Below are positions 1 through 7,795 of a stretch of 13,805 nucleotides of DNA, piece after piece. The notes under the pieces were generated by a model. It ran no database searches and was not told where the DNA came from. It saw nothing but the letters and a program-made list of their open reading frames with translations. Made by a program: the position numbers and the translations under genes. This DNA is from Planctomycetota bacterium (GTDB lineage: Bacteria > Planctomycetota > UBA1135 > GCA-002686595), in assembly GCA_013140785.1 (NCBI GenBank), contig JABFRZ010000517.1, positions 1 to 13,805 on the forward strand. Reading direction: 5' to 3'. Each line of letters starts with the position of its first letter. Within the stretch, counting starts at the first letter, position 1.

Positions 1-2549
1 ACCTTCTGGTGCCAGCAGTGCATGCCGCTCGCGGGGTCGGGCTGGACGGGGAAGGTCAGGTTCTGGTTGACGCCGGCTTCGTGCCACCAGATGCGTTCGG
101 TGTCGGGGTCGGTGCTCTTGAAGGGGCCGACGGGGACTTTGTGGCGGAAGAGGAACGTGGAGCCATCGCGGATGAGATCTACCTGCGCGCTCGCCTGTTG
201 TTGTCCGCCGATCGAGCGGAACAGGCGCCAGCGGCCGACGTGGTGCGAGCAGCCGACGATGCCGGGGTGGATGCCCTCGGTCTCCCACACACGCACGACG
301 AAGTAGCCGATGCGAGTCGTGACGCGCGCGAGCTTGCCGTTCTCGAGTTGGAGCGCGGCGAGGTCGCTCGGGTGGACCCACAGCGGGTTCGTGTGGCTGA
401 TTTCCTGCAGCCACTTCGCGTTGCCGGAGCGCGTGTGGATCAGGGTCGGCAGGCGGAAGGTCGGGAGCAACACGCGCTCGGTCTTCGTGAGGTCGATCTG
501 GCTCCAGTGCACCTGCGAACGGATGTAGCCCGGGGTCGCGTCGCCCTCGAAGCCCCACTCGCGCATCGTCGGTGAATAGAACTCGAGCTTCTTGCTCACC
601 GTCTTGAAGCCCTCGCGCTTGGTGCCGTCCTCGAGCAGGACTCCTCCTGAAGCGCCGTCCTTCTTCTCGGTCTCGTAGCGCTTCTGGCCGGCATAGGGCA
701 CGTCGAAGGCGCCGTACTTGCGCATGTAGCCGAGCGGGGTGAGCTTCTCCTTCTTCGCCGCCTCGGGCAGACCCGGCACGGCGTGCTCGAAGATGTCGCC
801 GAAGTACTCGTCCATCGACACCGGCGTACCTGGCTTCGTCTTCGACTCGAACCACTTGCGGATGCCGAGCGCGCCGTCGGGGTCGATCTTCCATGTGAGC
901 GCGACCCAGAACTCGGCCTCTTCCCAGACCTCGCCTGGATTCGCGTCCTTCGTGAGCGCGACCTTCTCGCCGCTCCGCTCCTTGAACTCGCGCAACACCG
1001 GCTGGCGGAAGCCGATCCAGGTACCGGCGTGCGTCTCCTGGCTCATCAGGTCGTGACGTTCGGGTCCGAGGCCCGTTGGCAGCACATAGTCCGCCCACTG
1101 CGCCGTCTCGGACCAGATCGGCGTGAGCGCGACGTGGCAGCCGATCCTGTGCTCGTCCTCGAGCATCTCGATCCACGAGCAGCCGTCCGGGTTCGTCCAC
1201 ACCGGGTTGTAGACGCGCGTGAAGTAGGCCTCGATGCGGAGGTCCTTCTCGCGCAGGAGGTGCGGCATCAGGAAGCTCATCTCGTAGTGAGCGAGCGGCC
1301 ACTCGCGCGGGAACAGGCGCTCGTTCCAGCCCTTCTGCGGCGGCGGGTTTTCGCTCGGCTTGGGCGTGAACTTGTCCCACGTGTTCGGGTTGACGCCGCC
1401 GGGCGTGCCGAGCGAGCCCGTGAGCACGTGCAGCAGCATCAGCGCACGCGCCACCTGCCAGCCGCCGAGGTTGCCGCTCGCCGTGTTGCGCCACAGGTGG
1501 CTCGAGAACTGCGTGCCGGCGCGCGCGATCTCGTCGGCGAGCTTGATGACGGTGTCGGCGGGGACCTTGCACTCCGCGCTCACGAACTCCAGCGTGAACT
1601 GCGCGTAGTCCTCTTTCAGGCGTTCGATGAAGCGCTCGAAGGTCTTCGGCTTCGCGCCGTCGTTCGCCTCGAGGTACTCCTTCCAGTTCACCCAGCGGCG
1701 CACGAACTCCTGGTTCACCACGCCGCGCGCGAGCAGCTCCGAAGCCACGCCGAGCAGCATCGCCGCCTCGGTCCCCGGCCAGGGCGCGATCCACAGGTGC
1801 GCGAGGCTCGCCGTGTTGCTGAGGCGCGTGTCCACGACCGCCAGCCGCGCGCCGTTCTCCTTCGCCTCCATGATCCGCTGCGCGTGCGGATTGAAGTAGT
1901 GCCCGGTCTCGAGGTGGCTCGAGAGCAGCAGCATGAACTTCGTCTCTGAGTAATCCGGCGACGGCCGGTCCGCGCCCATCCACAGCGTGTACCCGAGCCG
2001 CGCCGACGCGCTGCACACGTTCGTGTGGCTGTTGTGTCCGTCCACGCCCCACGCCTGCAGCATGCGCAGCACGAAGTGGTCCTCGCCCGGCCGGCCGACG
2101 TGGTACATGACCTCCTCGTTGCGCTGCTCGAGGATCGCTTTGCGGATGCGCCCGCCGATGTCGGTGAGCGCTTCCTCCCAGCTCACCTCGACGAACTCGC
2201 CCGAGCCGCGCTTCCCCTGCCGTTTCAAGGGTTTCAGGATGCGCTCGGTGTCGTTCACCTGGTTGATCGTCGCCGGCCCCTTCGCGCAGGTTCGTCCGCG
2301 CGAGCCGGGGTGCACCGGGTTGCCCTCGAACTTCGTGATCGAGCTCGTCTCCTTGTCCACGTACGCCACGAGCCCGCAGGCCGACTCGCAGTTGAAGCAA
2401 ATCGTCGGAATCAGCGCGTAGTGCTTCTCGACCCGCTCGGGCCACGCGGCGGCGTCGAGCTCGGTCCAGTCGTCCCACCGCTCGGGCGGCGGTGCAACGG
2501 CGAGCTCCCAGGGCGAGGTGCGCTGCTTCGGGCCGGATTCGAGGCTCAT
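1..2549 (-). CDS. Molybdopterin oxidoreductase (DMSO reductase superfamily), 3' end cut by window edge
   Basis: At least 849 residues can be read without a stop from the ATG at 2549 to the left edge. An N-terminal iron-sulphur site is visible: C51, C54, C58 and C88, the last in CAKG, whose lysine (K90) is the usual electron-relay residue. C179 in NVCSASAR sits where the family places its molybdenum ligand. The middle carries typical cofactor-binding stretches (VMYHVGRPGEDHF, VVDTRLSNTA, TGSLGTPGGVN), and residues from about 690 look like the C-terminal dinucleotide-binding domain. The family transfers electrons or oxygen on small substrates using bis-MGD. The subfamily, and so the substrate, cannot be told from the sequence. 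There is no twin-arginine signal after the chosen start, so this subunit looks cytoplasmic or is carried by a partner outside the window. The frame stays open upstream, including a GTG at 2570-2568, so a slightly longer start is possible. No clear Shine-Dalgarno site is seen. Pieces of this gene recur elsewhere in the window. Confidence 0.93.
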   Translation of the reverse strand, partial: MSLESGPKQRTSPWELAVAPPPERWDDWTELDAAAWPERVEKHYALIPTICFNCESACGLVAYVDKETSSITKFEGNPVHPGSRGRTCAKGPATINQVNDTERILKPLKRQGKRGSGEFVEVSWEEALTDIGGRIRKAILEQRNEEVMYHVGRPGEDHFVLRMLQAWGVDGHNSHTNVCSASARLGYTLWMGADRPSPDYSETKFMLLLSSHLETGHYFNPHAQRIMEAKENGARLAVVDTRLSNTASLAHLWIAPWPGTEAAMLLGVASELLARGVVNQEFVRRWVNWKEYLEANDGAKPKTFERFIERLKEDYAQFTLEFVSAECKVPADTVIKLADEIARAGTQFSSHLWRNTASGNLGGWQVARALMLLHVLTGSLGTPGGVNPNTWDKFTPKPSENPPPQKGWNERLFPREWPLAHYEMSFLMPHLLREKDLRIEAYFTRVYNPVWTNPDGCSWIEMLEDEHRIGCHVALTPIWSETAQWADYVLPTGLGPERHDLMSQETHAGTWIGFRQPVLREFKERSGEKVALTKDANPGEVWEEAEFWVALTWKIDPDGALGIRKWFESKTKPGTPVSMDEYFGDIFEHAVPGLPEAAKKEKLTPLGYMRKYGAFDVPYAGQKRYETEKKDGASGGVLLEDGTKREGFKTVSKKLEFYSPTMREWGFEGDATPGYIRSQVHWSQIDLTKTERVLLPTFRLPTLIHTRSGNAKWLQEISHTNPLWVHPSDLAALQLENGKLARVTTRIGYFVVRVWETEGIHPGIVGCSHHVGRWRLFRSIGGQQQASAQVDLIRDGSTFLFRHKVPVGPFKSTDPDTERIWWHEAGVNQNLTFPVQPDPASGMHCWHQK

Positions 2550-2573
2550 GCGGCCGGGGATCGTACTCACCGG
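2546..2573. repeat. Copy 1 of a GATC(C/G)TACTC repeat overlapping the oxidoreductase start codon
   Basis: The plus strand from 2558 reads GGATCGTACTCACCGG. Close relatives occur at 9028-9050, 9079-9104 and 10241-10256. In this copy the repeat includes the start codon and immediate upstream region of the molybdopterin oxidoreductase gene, and it lies about 65 nt before the ATG of the IS91 scrap. It could be an upstream control region copied with the gene fragments, or the terminus of a mobile element. The sequence does not decide between these. Confidence 0.55.
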
Positions 2574-2635
2574 ACGCGGTCGGCACCGCACGCCTCCCGC
2601 AACCCCGAGTCCTCCGCGCCGGTCCTTCGCCCGGC

Positions 2636-2851
2636 ATGGACTGCGGTCGAAATCCAGCCCGGCGCCGCCGGGAGCCCGAGCGCGGAGTGCTCCGCCAGAT
2701 CCTCCTCTCCCACCTCCAGACCTTTCTCGCGCGCGCGGAGGAGCGAGCCGGGCCAGGGTTACCTCATTTCGTGCGCCGCGAGCTCTACCGCTTTCTCGAC
2801 TGCGGGATCCTGCGGCCGCCGTGGTCCCGGCAGGGGACTTCGTCGCCCTAG
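2636..2851 (+). pseudogene. IS91-family transposase, N-terminal fragment
   Basis: From the ATG at 2636 about 59 residues read like the start of IS91-type transposases. They include PERGVLRQILLSHLQTFL, then LPHFVRRELYRFLDCGIL, matching the family pattern of an arginine-rich start, a helical HLxTFL segment, and the LxCGIL that precedes the zinc-binding region. After residue 59 (about 2812) the similarity stops. A short unrelated tail (RPPWSRQGTSSP) leads to the stop at 2849-2851. Full IS91 transposases are around 400 residues, so this is a remnant lacking the rolling-circle catalytic domain. It lies head-to-head with the molybdopterin oxidoreductase gene. A near-copy of its first few codons and upstream region recurs at about 9079-9186. 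The family call comes from recalled sequence patterns. Confidence 0.72.
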
Positions 2852-2910
2852 CCTGCGAATCCGACCCCCGGAGGTTCGAGCGCCGCTCCAGCGAGCGCAG
2901 GGCCGAGACG

Positions 2911-3591
2911 ATGTACGGCTCCAGCCTTCGTCATGCTCCGTCGTTTCCTCTCCTGGCTCCGCCTGTTCTCGGCGTGCTCCTCGTGCTCGTCTTTCCGGTC
3001 GTGGCCCTGGTGTCCGTGGACGCCGTCGCGGGCGAAGGCACGGTCGACCGTCTCGGCTCGAGCCTGTGGTGGCTCGTGGTCCTGTCGTTCGTCGTGGGCC
3101 TCTACTGCGTCCTGCGACTCTTCAACCATAGCAAGGACCACAATCTCTTCGGAGAGGAACGTCCCGAGGTCCACGTGCGCAGGCTGCGCGAGCTCGGGAT
3201 GCTCGTGGAGAGCGAGTGCCGCGTGCGGCGCGCGTTCGCGGTGGAATCGGACAACGAAGGCTCGCAGTACGTGTGCGAGCTCGACGACGGCTCGTGCTTG
3301 CTCCTGCGCGGGCAGTTCCTGTGGGATTACGAGCACTCCTGGACGCGGCGCGGCCGTCGCTTCCCGAACACGCGCTTCGTCCTCCAGGAGGCCGCCCGGC
3401 CCCGGTACGTCGTCGGCCTCGTCTGCCTGGGCGAGCCGTTCGAGCCGGAGCTCGTGGCGCCGGGCTTCACGGGCGACGAATCCATCGACCAGGAACTCTT
3501 CGTCGGCGAGGTCACGCGCAGCGCTCGGCCCTACGAGGAGCTCCGGCACCAGCTGCTCCACGAGCGCCCGCTCCGCTCCTCCGAGCCCTGA
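2911..3591 (+). CDS. Unrecognised two-helix membrane protein
   Basis: A 226-residue protein if it starts at the ATG at 2911. That start puts a hydrophobic segment at about residues 14-36 (PPVLGVLLVLVFPVVALVSV) and a second at about 53-72 (WWLVVLSFVVGLYCVLRLF). A charged soluble tail of some 150 residues follows and is probably cytoplasmic. The tail has a stretch that looks like a small beta-rich module (YVCELDDGSCLLLRGQFLWDY). I do not recognise a family. The frame is open far upstream (to 2518), but that part is arginine- and proline-rich and overlaps the IS91 scrap, so the later ATG is preferred. The upstream sequence GCAGGGCCGAGACG is at best a weak ribosome binding site. The gene stands alone on its strand between two pseudogene scraps. 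Confidence 0.7.
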   Translation: MYGSSLRHAPSFPLLAPPVLGVLLVLVFPVVALVSVDAVAGEGTVDRLGSSLWWLVVLSFVVGLYCVLRLFNHSKDHNLFGEERPEVHVRRLRELGMLVESECRVRRAFAVESDNEGSQYVCELDDGSCLLLRGQFLWDYEHSWTRRGRRFPNTRFVLQEAARPRYVVGLVCLGEPFEPELVAPGFTGDESIDQELFVGEVTRSARPYEELRHQLLHERPLRSSEP

Positions 3592-3629
3592 TCTACGCCG
3601 ACCGTGGAAACCTAGGCGCGCGGAACCGC

Positions 3630-3799
3630 TCAATCCGCTCGCGCCATGAGCCCGCGAATTTGCGCGAGGGCGTGCACTCCCCACGCCAGCAGGGCGAGCG
3701 AGAGGCCGCCGAGCCCGAGCGTGAAGAACCAGTTCATCGCCGGCGGTTGGACGACGCTGAGCGCAGGGTCCGCCGGATCGTACAGGATCCGGATCGAGG
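3630..3799 (-). pseudogene. DUF3592-type membrane protein, C-terminal fragment
   Basis: Read on the minus strand, about 55 residues run from GASIRILYDPADPALSVV through one hydrophobic segment (WFFTLGLGGLSLALLAWGV) to a stop at 3632-3630. A YDPADP turn followed by a single terminal membrane helix is the usual end of DUF3592 proteins. The front part (first helix and extracytoplasmic domain) is missing. The homology stops where the molybdopterin oxidoreductase fragment begins at about 3800. A GTG at 3815, inside that fragment, could nominally start a 61-residue product, but I read the region as a truncated gene. Family assignment is from motif recall and is moderate. Confidence 0.6.
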
Positions 3800-3945
3800 C
3801 GCCGAGGCGCTGCACACGTTCGTGTGGCTGTTGTGTCCGTCCACGCCCCAGGCCTGCAGCATGCGCAGCACGAAGTGGTCCTCGCCCGGCCGGCCGACGT
3901 GGTACATGACCTCCTCGTTGCGCTTCTCGAGGATCGCTTCGCGGA
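3800..3945 (-). repeat. Dispersed fragment A of the molybdopterin oxidoreductase gene
   Basis: Base-by-base comparison with 2001-2146 gives 142 identities in 146 positions with no gaps. The mismatches are at 3806, 3851, 3925 and 3940. The fragment encodes the part of the enzyme from AILEKRNEEVMYHVG to the ligand cysteine motif NVCSASA, in the same orientation as the source. Two differences are silent and two change residues (K to E, Q to K), so the reading frame was kept for a while or it came from a paralogue. It is framed inside an open stretch from 4006 to 3734, whose ATG overlaps the stop of the phosphodiesterase gene (ATGA). That stretch starts with unrelated residues (MSSVLGLLGWSANSVSNL) and degenerates after the fragment. 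I regard it as a chimeric remnant. Confidence 0.93.
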
Positions 3946-4002
3946 CAGCGCGCAGGTTGCTCACGGAGTTCGCGGACCAGCCGAGAAGACCGAGGACCGA
4001 GC

Positions 4003-5088
4003 TCATGGCGACAGAAGAGCCCTCGTCACGGAGAGGTCGTGCCTTGCGTTGATCGTGGACCCGGGAATGGGAGGAAGCCCGAGCAGTTGCAACGCGAGGT
4101 TCCCCGCATCCCCGTTCCTGATCGGCTGGAGCGGCCGGGACATGGGAGGGATGGTTCGACCCGGGTCGGCGCGGGTGGTGGTATTCAGGGCGTAGAGGTC
4201 GGCGCCGGGGGTGACGGTGACTCCCCAGACGTAGAAAGGGATGATGCCGCTCTCGTAGAGGCCCACGTCCGGCAGCAGGATGTGCCCGTCGGTGCCCAGA
4301 TCGCCGGCGTGGTCGGCGGTGACGATCAGGACAGTCGAGTCGCGCAGCGGCGAGGATTCCACCAATGCCATCAGCGCGCCTACGGCCCGGTCCACGGCGC
4401 GCACCGCTTCGAGGTAGTCGCTACCTGGAGACAGGTCCCAGCCAGAGTCGTGCCCCGTGGAATCCGGCTCCCGCAGGTGCAGGAACGCGCACGTGACGGG
4501 CGAGGCTCCGAAGTCCTCGAGGAAGGTCTGAACCAGGGCGTTCACGTCGCCCTCGATCAACACGGCATCGAGCTTGTTGTGTCCGTTGTCGATGCCGGTC
4601 GGATCCTCTGCGCCGAAGCGTCCCCAACTGCGCGCCAAGAGCTCGAACTTGTCCTTGCTGGCGTACAGGGCCGTGGAGAAGCCCGAGTCGTGGACGACAT
4701 CGAACACGCTGGGGACGTACTCGCCCTTCAGGATGTGGATCGTGCTGGGGCTGCCGGGGTCCGTGTTCAAGATCCAGCCGTGGCCCTCGGAACCGAAGAC
4801 AGGCCGGCTGGTCAGTTGCGAGGTGTGGTCCGGTAGCGTGCTGGCAAGCTTGGGATCGGTGCGCGCGTTGGCGGTCGAGGCCCCCTCGCTGCGCAGCCGG
4901 AAGAAGTGGGGAGCCTGCTCGGGCCCGAGGACATCGAATGCGTCGGGCCGCAGTCCATCCACGCTGACGAGGATGACGTGCAAGACCGGGCCGGGGAGCT
5001 CCAGTGGCGGAGTCGGCTGCAGCGGTGGGGAGAAGCAGCCGGCCAACACAGACAGCAGTGCGAGCGAAGACAATTCGTTCCGGTTCAT
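4003..5088 (-). CDS. Secreted lipoprotein phosphodiesterase / nucleotide pyrophosphatase (alkaline phosphatase superfamily)
   Basis: A 361-residue protein. The ATG at 5088 is chosen because AGGAGG lies four bases upstream (5098-5093) and the product opens with a lipoprotein signal, LLSVLAGC, with the lipid cysteine at residue 18. An upstream frame extension to 5220 is arginine-rich and unlikely. The metal-dependent phosphodiesterase core is complete. D44 is in VSVDGLRPD. The S83-T84 region before LPDHTSQLTS should hold the nucleophile. D209 and H213 are in PDSTGHDSGW, and D259 and H260 in TADHAGD. The family hydrolyses phosphodiester or pyrophosphate bonds outside the cytoplasm through two zinc ions; the substrate here is unknown. 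The gene follows the cytochrome gene on the same strand after a 294-base gap. Its stop overlaps by four bases the ATG of a chimeric scrap. Confidence 0.88.
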   Translation of the reverse strand: MNRNELSSLALLSVLAGCFSPPLQPTPPLELPGPVLHVILVSVDGLRPDAFDVLGPEQAPHFFRLRSEGASTANARTDPKLASTLPDHTSQLTSRPVFGSEGHGWILNTDPGSPSTIHILKGEYVPSVFDVVHDSGFSTALYASKDKFELLARSWGRFGAEDPTGIDNGHNKLDAVLIEGDVNALVQTFLEDFGASPVTCAFLHLREPDSTGHDSGWDLSPGSDYLEAVRAVDRAVGALMALVESSPLRDSTVLIVTADHAGDLGTDGHILLPDVGLYESGIIPFYVWGVTVTPGADLYALNTTTRADPGRTIPPMSRPLQPIRNGDAGNLALQLLGLPPIPGSTINARHDLSVTRALLSP

Positions 5089-5092
5089 GGGT

Positions 5093-5098
5093 CCTCCT
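5093..5098 (-). promoter_or_regulatory. Shine-Dalgarno site of the phosphodiesterase gene
   Basis: AGGAGG on the minus strand, four bases before the ATG at 5088. It decides the start codon in favour of the lipoprotein signal. The rest of the 294-base gap up to 5382 shows no gene, clear promoter or U-tailed terminator that I can support. A five-base-pair hairpin (GGCGG/CCGCC, 5365-5376) lies just after the cytochrome stop but has no T run. Confidence 0.8.
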
Positions 5099-5382
5099 GT
5101 TGCGAAGCGGACGTAGCCGGAGCTGCACGGGGCAGTTCTCCGGCCCTCACGGGTCTCGGCCGTCCCTTCTTCTCTTCGACCGCGAGCGGCGCGTCGAGCG
5201 AGACTGGTCGACGCTGGCACGAAGGTCGAACCCGGGACTCCCGAGCGCGACCGACGAATTGTCCTTCACTGCAAGGCGGGAGAAAGAACCACGGGTGCAA
5301 AAGGAAAGCGGGTGTTGCCATCGGAGCTTTCGTGCTCGCTGCCTGTTTCGACGGCCGTTCAGGTGGCGGACCCGCCCGGGGA

Positions 5383-7398
5383 TCACTCCACGAGGTCGTC
5401 TCGGGCGCGCTCCATGGCGGACAAAGCCTGGTCAATGCGAGCCTTGATGGGCTCGTGCTTGGCCGCGAGCGCGTCGCGCACCAGCTCCCGGGCGCGGCGC
5501 AGTTCCTGGGCACTCCGCGGATGCAGAAGCGCGCCTTCGAGAACGGTGATCGCGTCGCCCAGCTCCTGTTCCACCTGCCCGAGCAGGCGTCGCCCCGTCG
5601 GCCTCGCGCTCTCCCGAGCGAGTCGAGCCATGTCCGTGGCCGAGCGCAGGTTCTCCAGGACGTTGACGACGCGCAGGAGGTGGGCCACGGCCGTGACCTC
5701 GCTCGAGTCGAGCCGGATCCCGACGCCCCCGCTGTCGAGTGCCGCGAGCAGGCCCCCGCCAGCGGACTCGTTGAAGGCGCGGTCGTTGTAGAACGCTACC
5801 GCGGCCTCGAGGGTGTCGACCGCGTTGTTGTGGAAGAAGGGCGGCGTGTCCGCGGCCTCGACCAGCGGCGGCGTGTTGAAGTCCTCCTCGCACAGGCCGG
5901 GGGGCAGCGCGCCGCCCTCCGGAGTCACGGTCCCGAATCCGCCCAGCGGGGGCTGGCAGAGGTTGCCGTCGTGTGGGACGCGCGCGAAGCCACCGTCGCG
6001 GGGGACGAGGGGATCCAGGATCTTGCCCGGGAGCGCGGCGAGGTTGTTGACGCCGGTCCCGAAGTTGGCGTTGCCCTCGACCGCGACACCCAGCACGCCA
6101 CTGAAGAACTCCGCGTCGATGTTCGCGCCCGCATTCGAGTGGCACAGCGTGCACTTTCCGGCCGGCAGCGTGCCGCCGGCGGTGTCCACACGGAGGAAGA
6201 TCTCACGGCCGCGGGCCACGATCGGGCTGCGGAAACGGAGGCTGCTGAGAGCGGGATCTTGATCCCGTCCGAGCGCGAGCTGGAACACCTCCAAGGCGTC
6301 CAGCTCGTCGTCGGTCGGCACGCGGAAGTCGCGCCCCGGGACCCGCTCGAGGGAACGCGTGAAGTGTTGCACCACGGCTCCGAGCGCGAAGTCCCGCAGC
6401 GATCCGCTGCCGGGAGCCCCGTCGCCGCTCCATCCTGTACGCTCCGCCGGCGGAACGATGCCGAGCGGCGGGTTGAGGGTGTTGTCGAAGGGCACCGTTG
6501 GGCCGGCGACCGAGGTGGCAAGAGCGAAGGTGTGTGGAACGGCGCGCAGGACCCCGGCGCGCTCGAAGCCATCCAAGTTCTCCAGGATCAGCCCCCGTTC
6601 CCGGAGCAGGGTGGGGTTCTCGAGCTGTGCGAGCTGCGGATCGCGCTCGGCAACGAAGAGCGGGTCGTCGGACGCCAAGGTGGCGATGAAAGTAGGGTCG
6701 ATGGTCAGGTTGTTGGACGCGGGGTGGCACGTCGTGCAGGTCCGTCCGTTGCCCCCGAAGGTCTCGCGTTCGAAGAGCTCGGCCCCGCGTCGAACGAGCG
6801 ACTCGAGCTCGAGTTCGACCTCGCCCGCGCTTCGGGCCGAGCGATGAAGTCGTTCGAAAGCCCCTGGTGCACCCAGCAAGAGAACTCTCCCCTGAGGCCG
6901 GTCCCCCAGACGTGCGACCACGACGCGGTCTAGCTCGAAGCCCTCCAGCGCCCCGGCGTCCAAGGACAAGTTCCCGCGGGCCCGGCCGTCGATCACGTCG
7001 ATGCGTCCGGCGTGGAGCATGCGGTCGTTCGGGTCCGGAAGGGTGCTCGCACCCGGTCCGTCCTGGTTGTCGACGAGCCATACACTCACTGCTGGCTCGG
7101 AACCGAGCCCGATGACGTCGACCGCGACGCTTCCGGCCGCCGAGTCGACGACGACCGATCCGCAGGCCTCCGTCGGCGCGTCCGAGAAGCCCCGCGCGAA
7201 GGACAAGGCCACTTCCAGGGTGGCGTCGCTGCGGGCTGACGACCTGGCAGCCTCCCACTCGCCATAGCGCGCGAGGATGGTCTCCGATCGCACCAGGGAG
7301 AGCACGGCCGGGGCCCCGTCGTCGGCCGGCTCGGGCCGGCAAGCGGCCGTCAGTCCCACGAAGATCAGGAACGGAGCGAAGCGTCTCGGTGTCTTCAT
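5383..7398 (-). CDS. Di-haem cytochrome c lipoprotein, MauG / cytochrome c peroxidase-like
   Basis: A 671-residue protein from the ATG at 7398, with AAGGAGA six bases upstream. The N-terminus has a lipoprotein signal (FLIFVGLTAAC, lipid cysteine at residue 20), which places the protein at a membrane facing the periplasm. Residues of about 30-195 form a non-haem domain I cannot assign. From about 200 onward the MauG/CCP pattern appears: haem motif CTTCH at C221-H225, then CTLCH at C416-H420. A C-terminal stretch, TPPLVEAADTPPFFHNNAV, is typical of this family. The last 100 residues are mostly helical and charged. Relatives reduce peroxide or oxidise substrates through two c-type haems; the electron donor and substrate here are unknown. 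At 671 residues it is about twice the size of a classical peroxidase, mainly because of the N-terminal and C-terminal additions. It lies upstream of the phosphodiesterase gene on the same strand and may be co-transcribed with it. Confidence 0.88.
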   Translation of the reverse strand: MKTPRRFAPFLIFVGLTAACRPEPADDGAPAVLSLVRSETILARYGEWEAARSSARSDATLEVALSFARGFSDAPTEACGSVVVDSAAGSVAVDVIGLGSEPAVSVWLVDNQDGPGASTLPDPNDRMLHAGRIDVIDGRARGNLSLDAGALEGFELDRVVVARLGDRPQGRVLLLGAPGAFERLHRSARSAGEVELELESLVRRGAELFERETFGGNGRTCTTCHPASNNLTIDPTFIATLASDDPLFVAERDPQLAQLENPTLLRERGLILENLDGFERAGVLRAVPHTFALATSVAGPTVPFDNTLNPPLGIVPPAERTGWSGDGAPGSGSLRDFALGAVVQHFTRSLERVPGRDFRVPTDDELDALEVFQLALGRDQDPALSSLRFRSPIVARGREIFLRVDTAGGTLPAGKCTLCHSNAGANIDAEFFSGVLGVAVEGNANFGTGVNNLAALPGKILDPLVPRDGGFARVPHDGNLCQPPLGGFGTVTPEGGALPPGLCEEDFNTPPLVEAADTPPFFHNNAVDTLEAAVAFYNDRAFNESAGGGLLAALDSGGVGIRLDSSEVTAVAHLLRVVNVLENLRSATDMARLARESARPTGRRLLGQVEQELGDAITVLEGALLHPRSAQELRRARELVRDALAAKHEPIKARIDQALSAMERARDDLVE

Positions 7399-7404
7399 TT
7401 GATC

Positions 7405-7411
7405 TCTCCTT
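7405..7411 (-). promoter_or_regulatory. Shine-Dalgarno site of the cytochrome gene
   Basis: AAGGAGA on the minus strand with a six-base spacer to the ATG at 7398. It supports the chosen start and the lipoprotein signal. Confidence 0.75.
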
Positions 7412-7416
7412 GTCTA

Positions 7417-7440
7417 GGCCGCCCCGAGTTCGAAGCGGCC
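7417..7440. repeat. Small inverted repeat upstream of the cytochrome gene
   Basis: GGCCGC at 7417-7422 pairs perfectly with GCGGCC at 7435-7440 around a 12-base loop. It lies directly upstream of the cytochrome ribosome binding site, so a leader hairpin or protein site is possible. In DNA this rich in G and C a six-base stem is weak evidence. Confidence 0.25.
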
Positions 7441-7600
7441 CATGCGCCATCGGTTCTCGGTGCAGAATCCTGAAGGGGCCACCACACGATGGATGGGAGA
7501 CTCACACCCGGCCCCCACACGTGGCGGCGGGCGTGGTTCGAGTATTGAAATTGGGGGCTTGTCGGACGTGTCGCGCGTGGAGCGCTCCAACCACGCGATC

Positions 7601-7702
7601 CTGCAGATCGACGTGCCCTGGGCCGAGCCGAACTCGGGCTTCACTGCGCTCATGGAGGCGCTCGTCATCGACTGACTGAATGAGGCCAACACCAGGGCCG
7701 TG
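7601..7702 (+). pseudogene. ISL3-family transposase fragment with nonsense change
   Basis: Thirty-odd residues, IDVPWAEPNSGFTALMEALVID, then a TGA at 7673-7675, then LNEANTRAV, match the family stretch (VPWAEPxSxFTxLFExLVIDWLxEA) that precedes the DNA-binding helices of ISL3 transposases. The TGA sits exactly where the family has tryptophan (TGG), so it looks like a point nonsense change. The match breaks off after RAV, where a different gene scrap begins in the same frame. The zinc ribbon before it and the whole catalytic domain after it are missing. Family call is from recalled consensus. Confidence 0.55.
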
Positions 7703-7795
7703 CTCTTCCACGAGTACTTCCACGCCGAGATCGGCCGCGGCGGCGTCGCCTCGCACCAGACCGGCTGGACGGCGCTGGTGGCGACGCTGCTGGAT
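7703..7795 (+). pseudogene. Glucosidase (GH63 / glycogen-debranching-like) C-terminal fragment
   Basis: LFHEYFHAEIGRGGVASHQTGWTALVATLL closely follows the ending of GH63-type glucosidases, where FHEYFHGDTGRGLGASHQTGW is typical. It is joined in frame directly behind the ISL3 transposase scrap. An unrecognised tail continues to a TAG at 7862-7864. About 31 recognisable residues remain of a protein that is normally several hundred residues or more, so this is debris with no expected function. Confidence 0.55.

Noticed and set aside
5089..5220. A longer start for the phosphodiesterase
   Set aside because: The extension is basic and low in hydrophobic residues and would bury the lipoprotein signal, while the ATG at 5088 has a strong ribosome binding site.
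5220..5250. A stretch with GGTCGAACCCGGGACTCCCG resembling the T arm of a tRNA
   Set aside because: No matching acceptor, D or anticodon arm can be folded around it on either strand.
5363..5378. GGCGG/CCGCC hairpin just after the cytochrome stop as a terminator
   Set aside because: The stem is five pairs with a two-base loop and no T run, so it is not convincing in GC-rich sequence.
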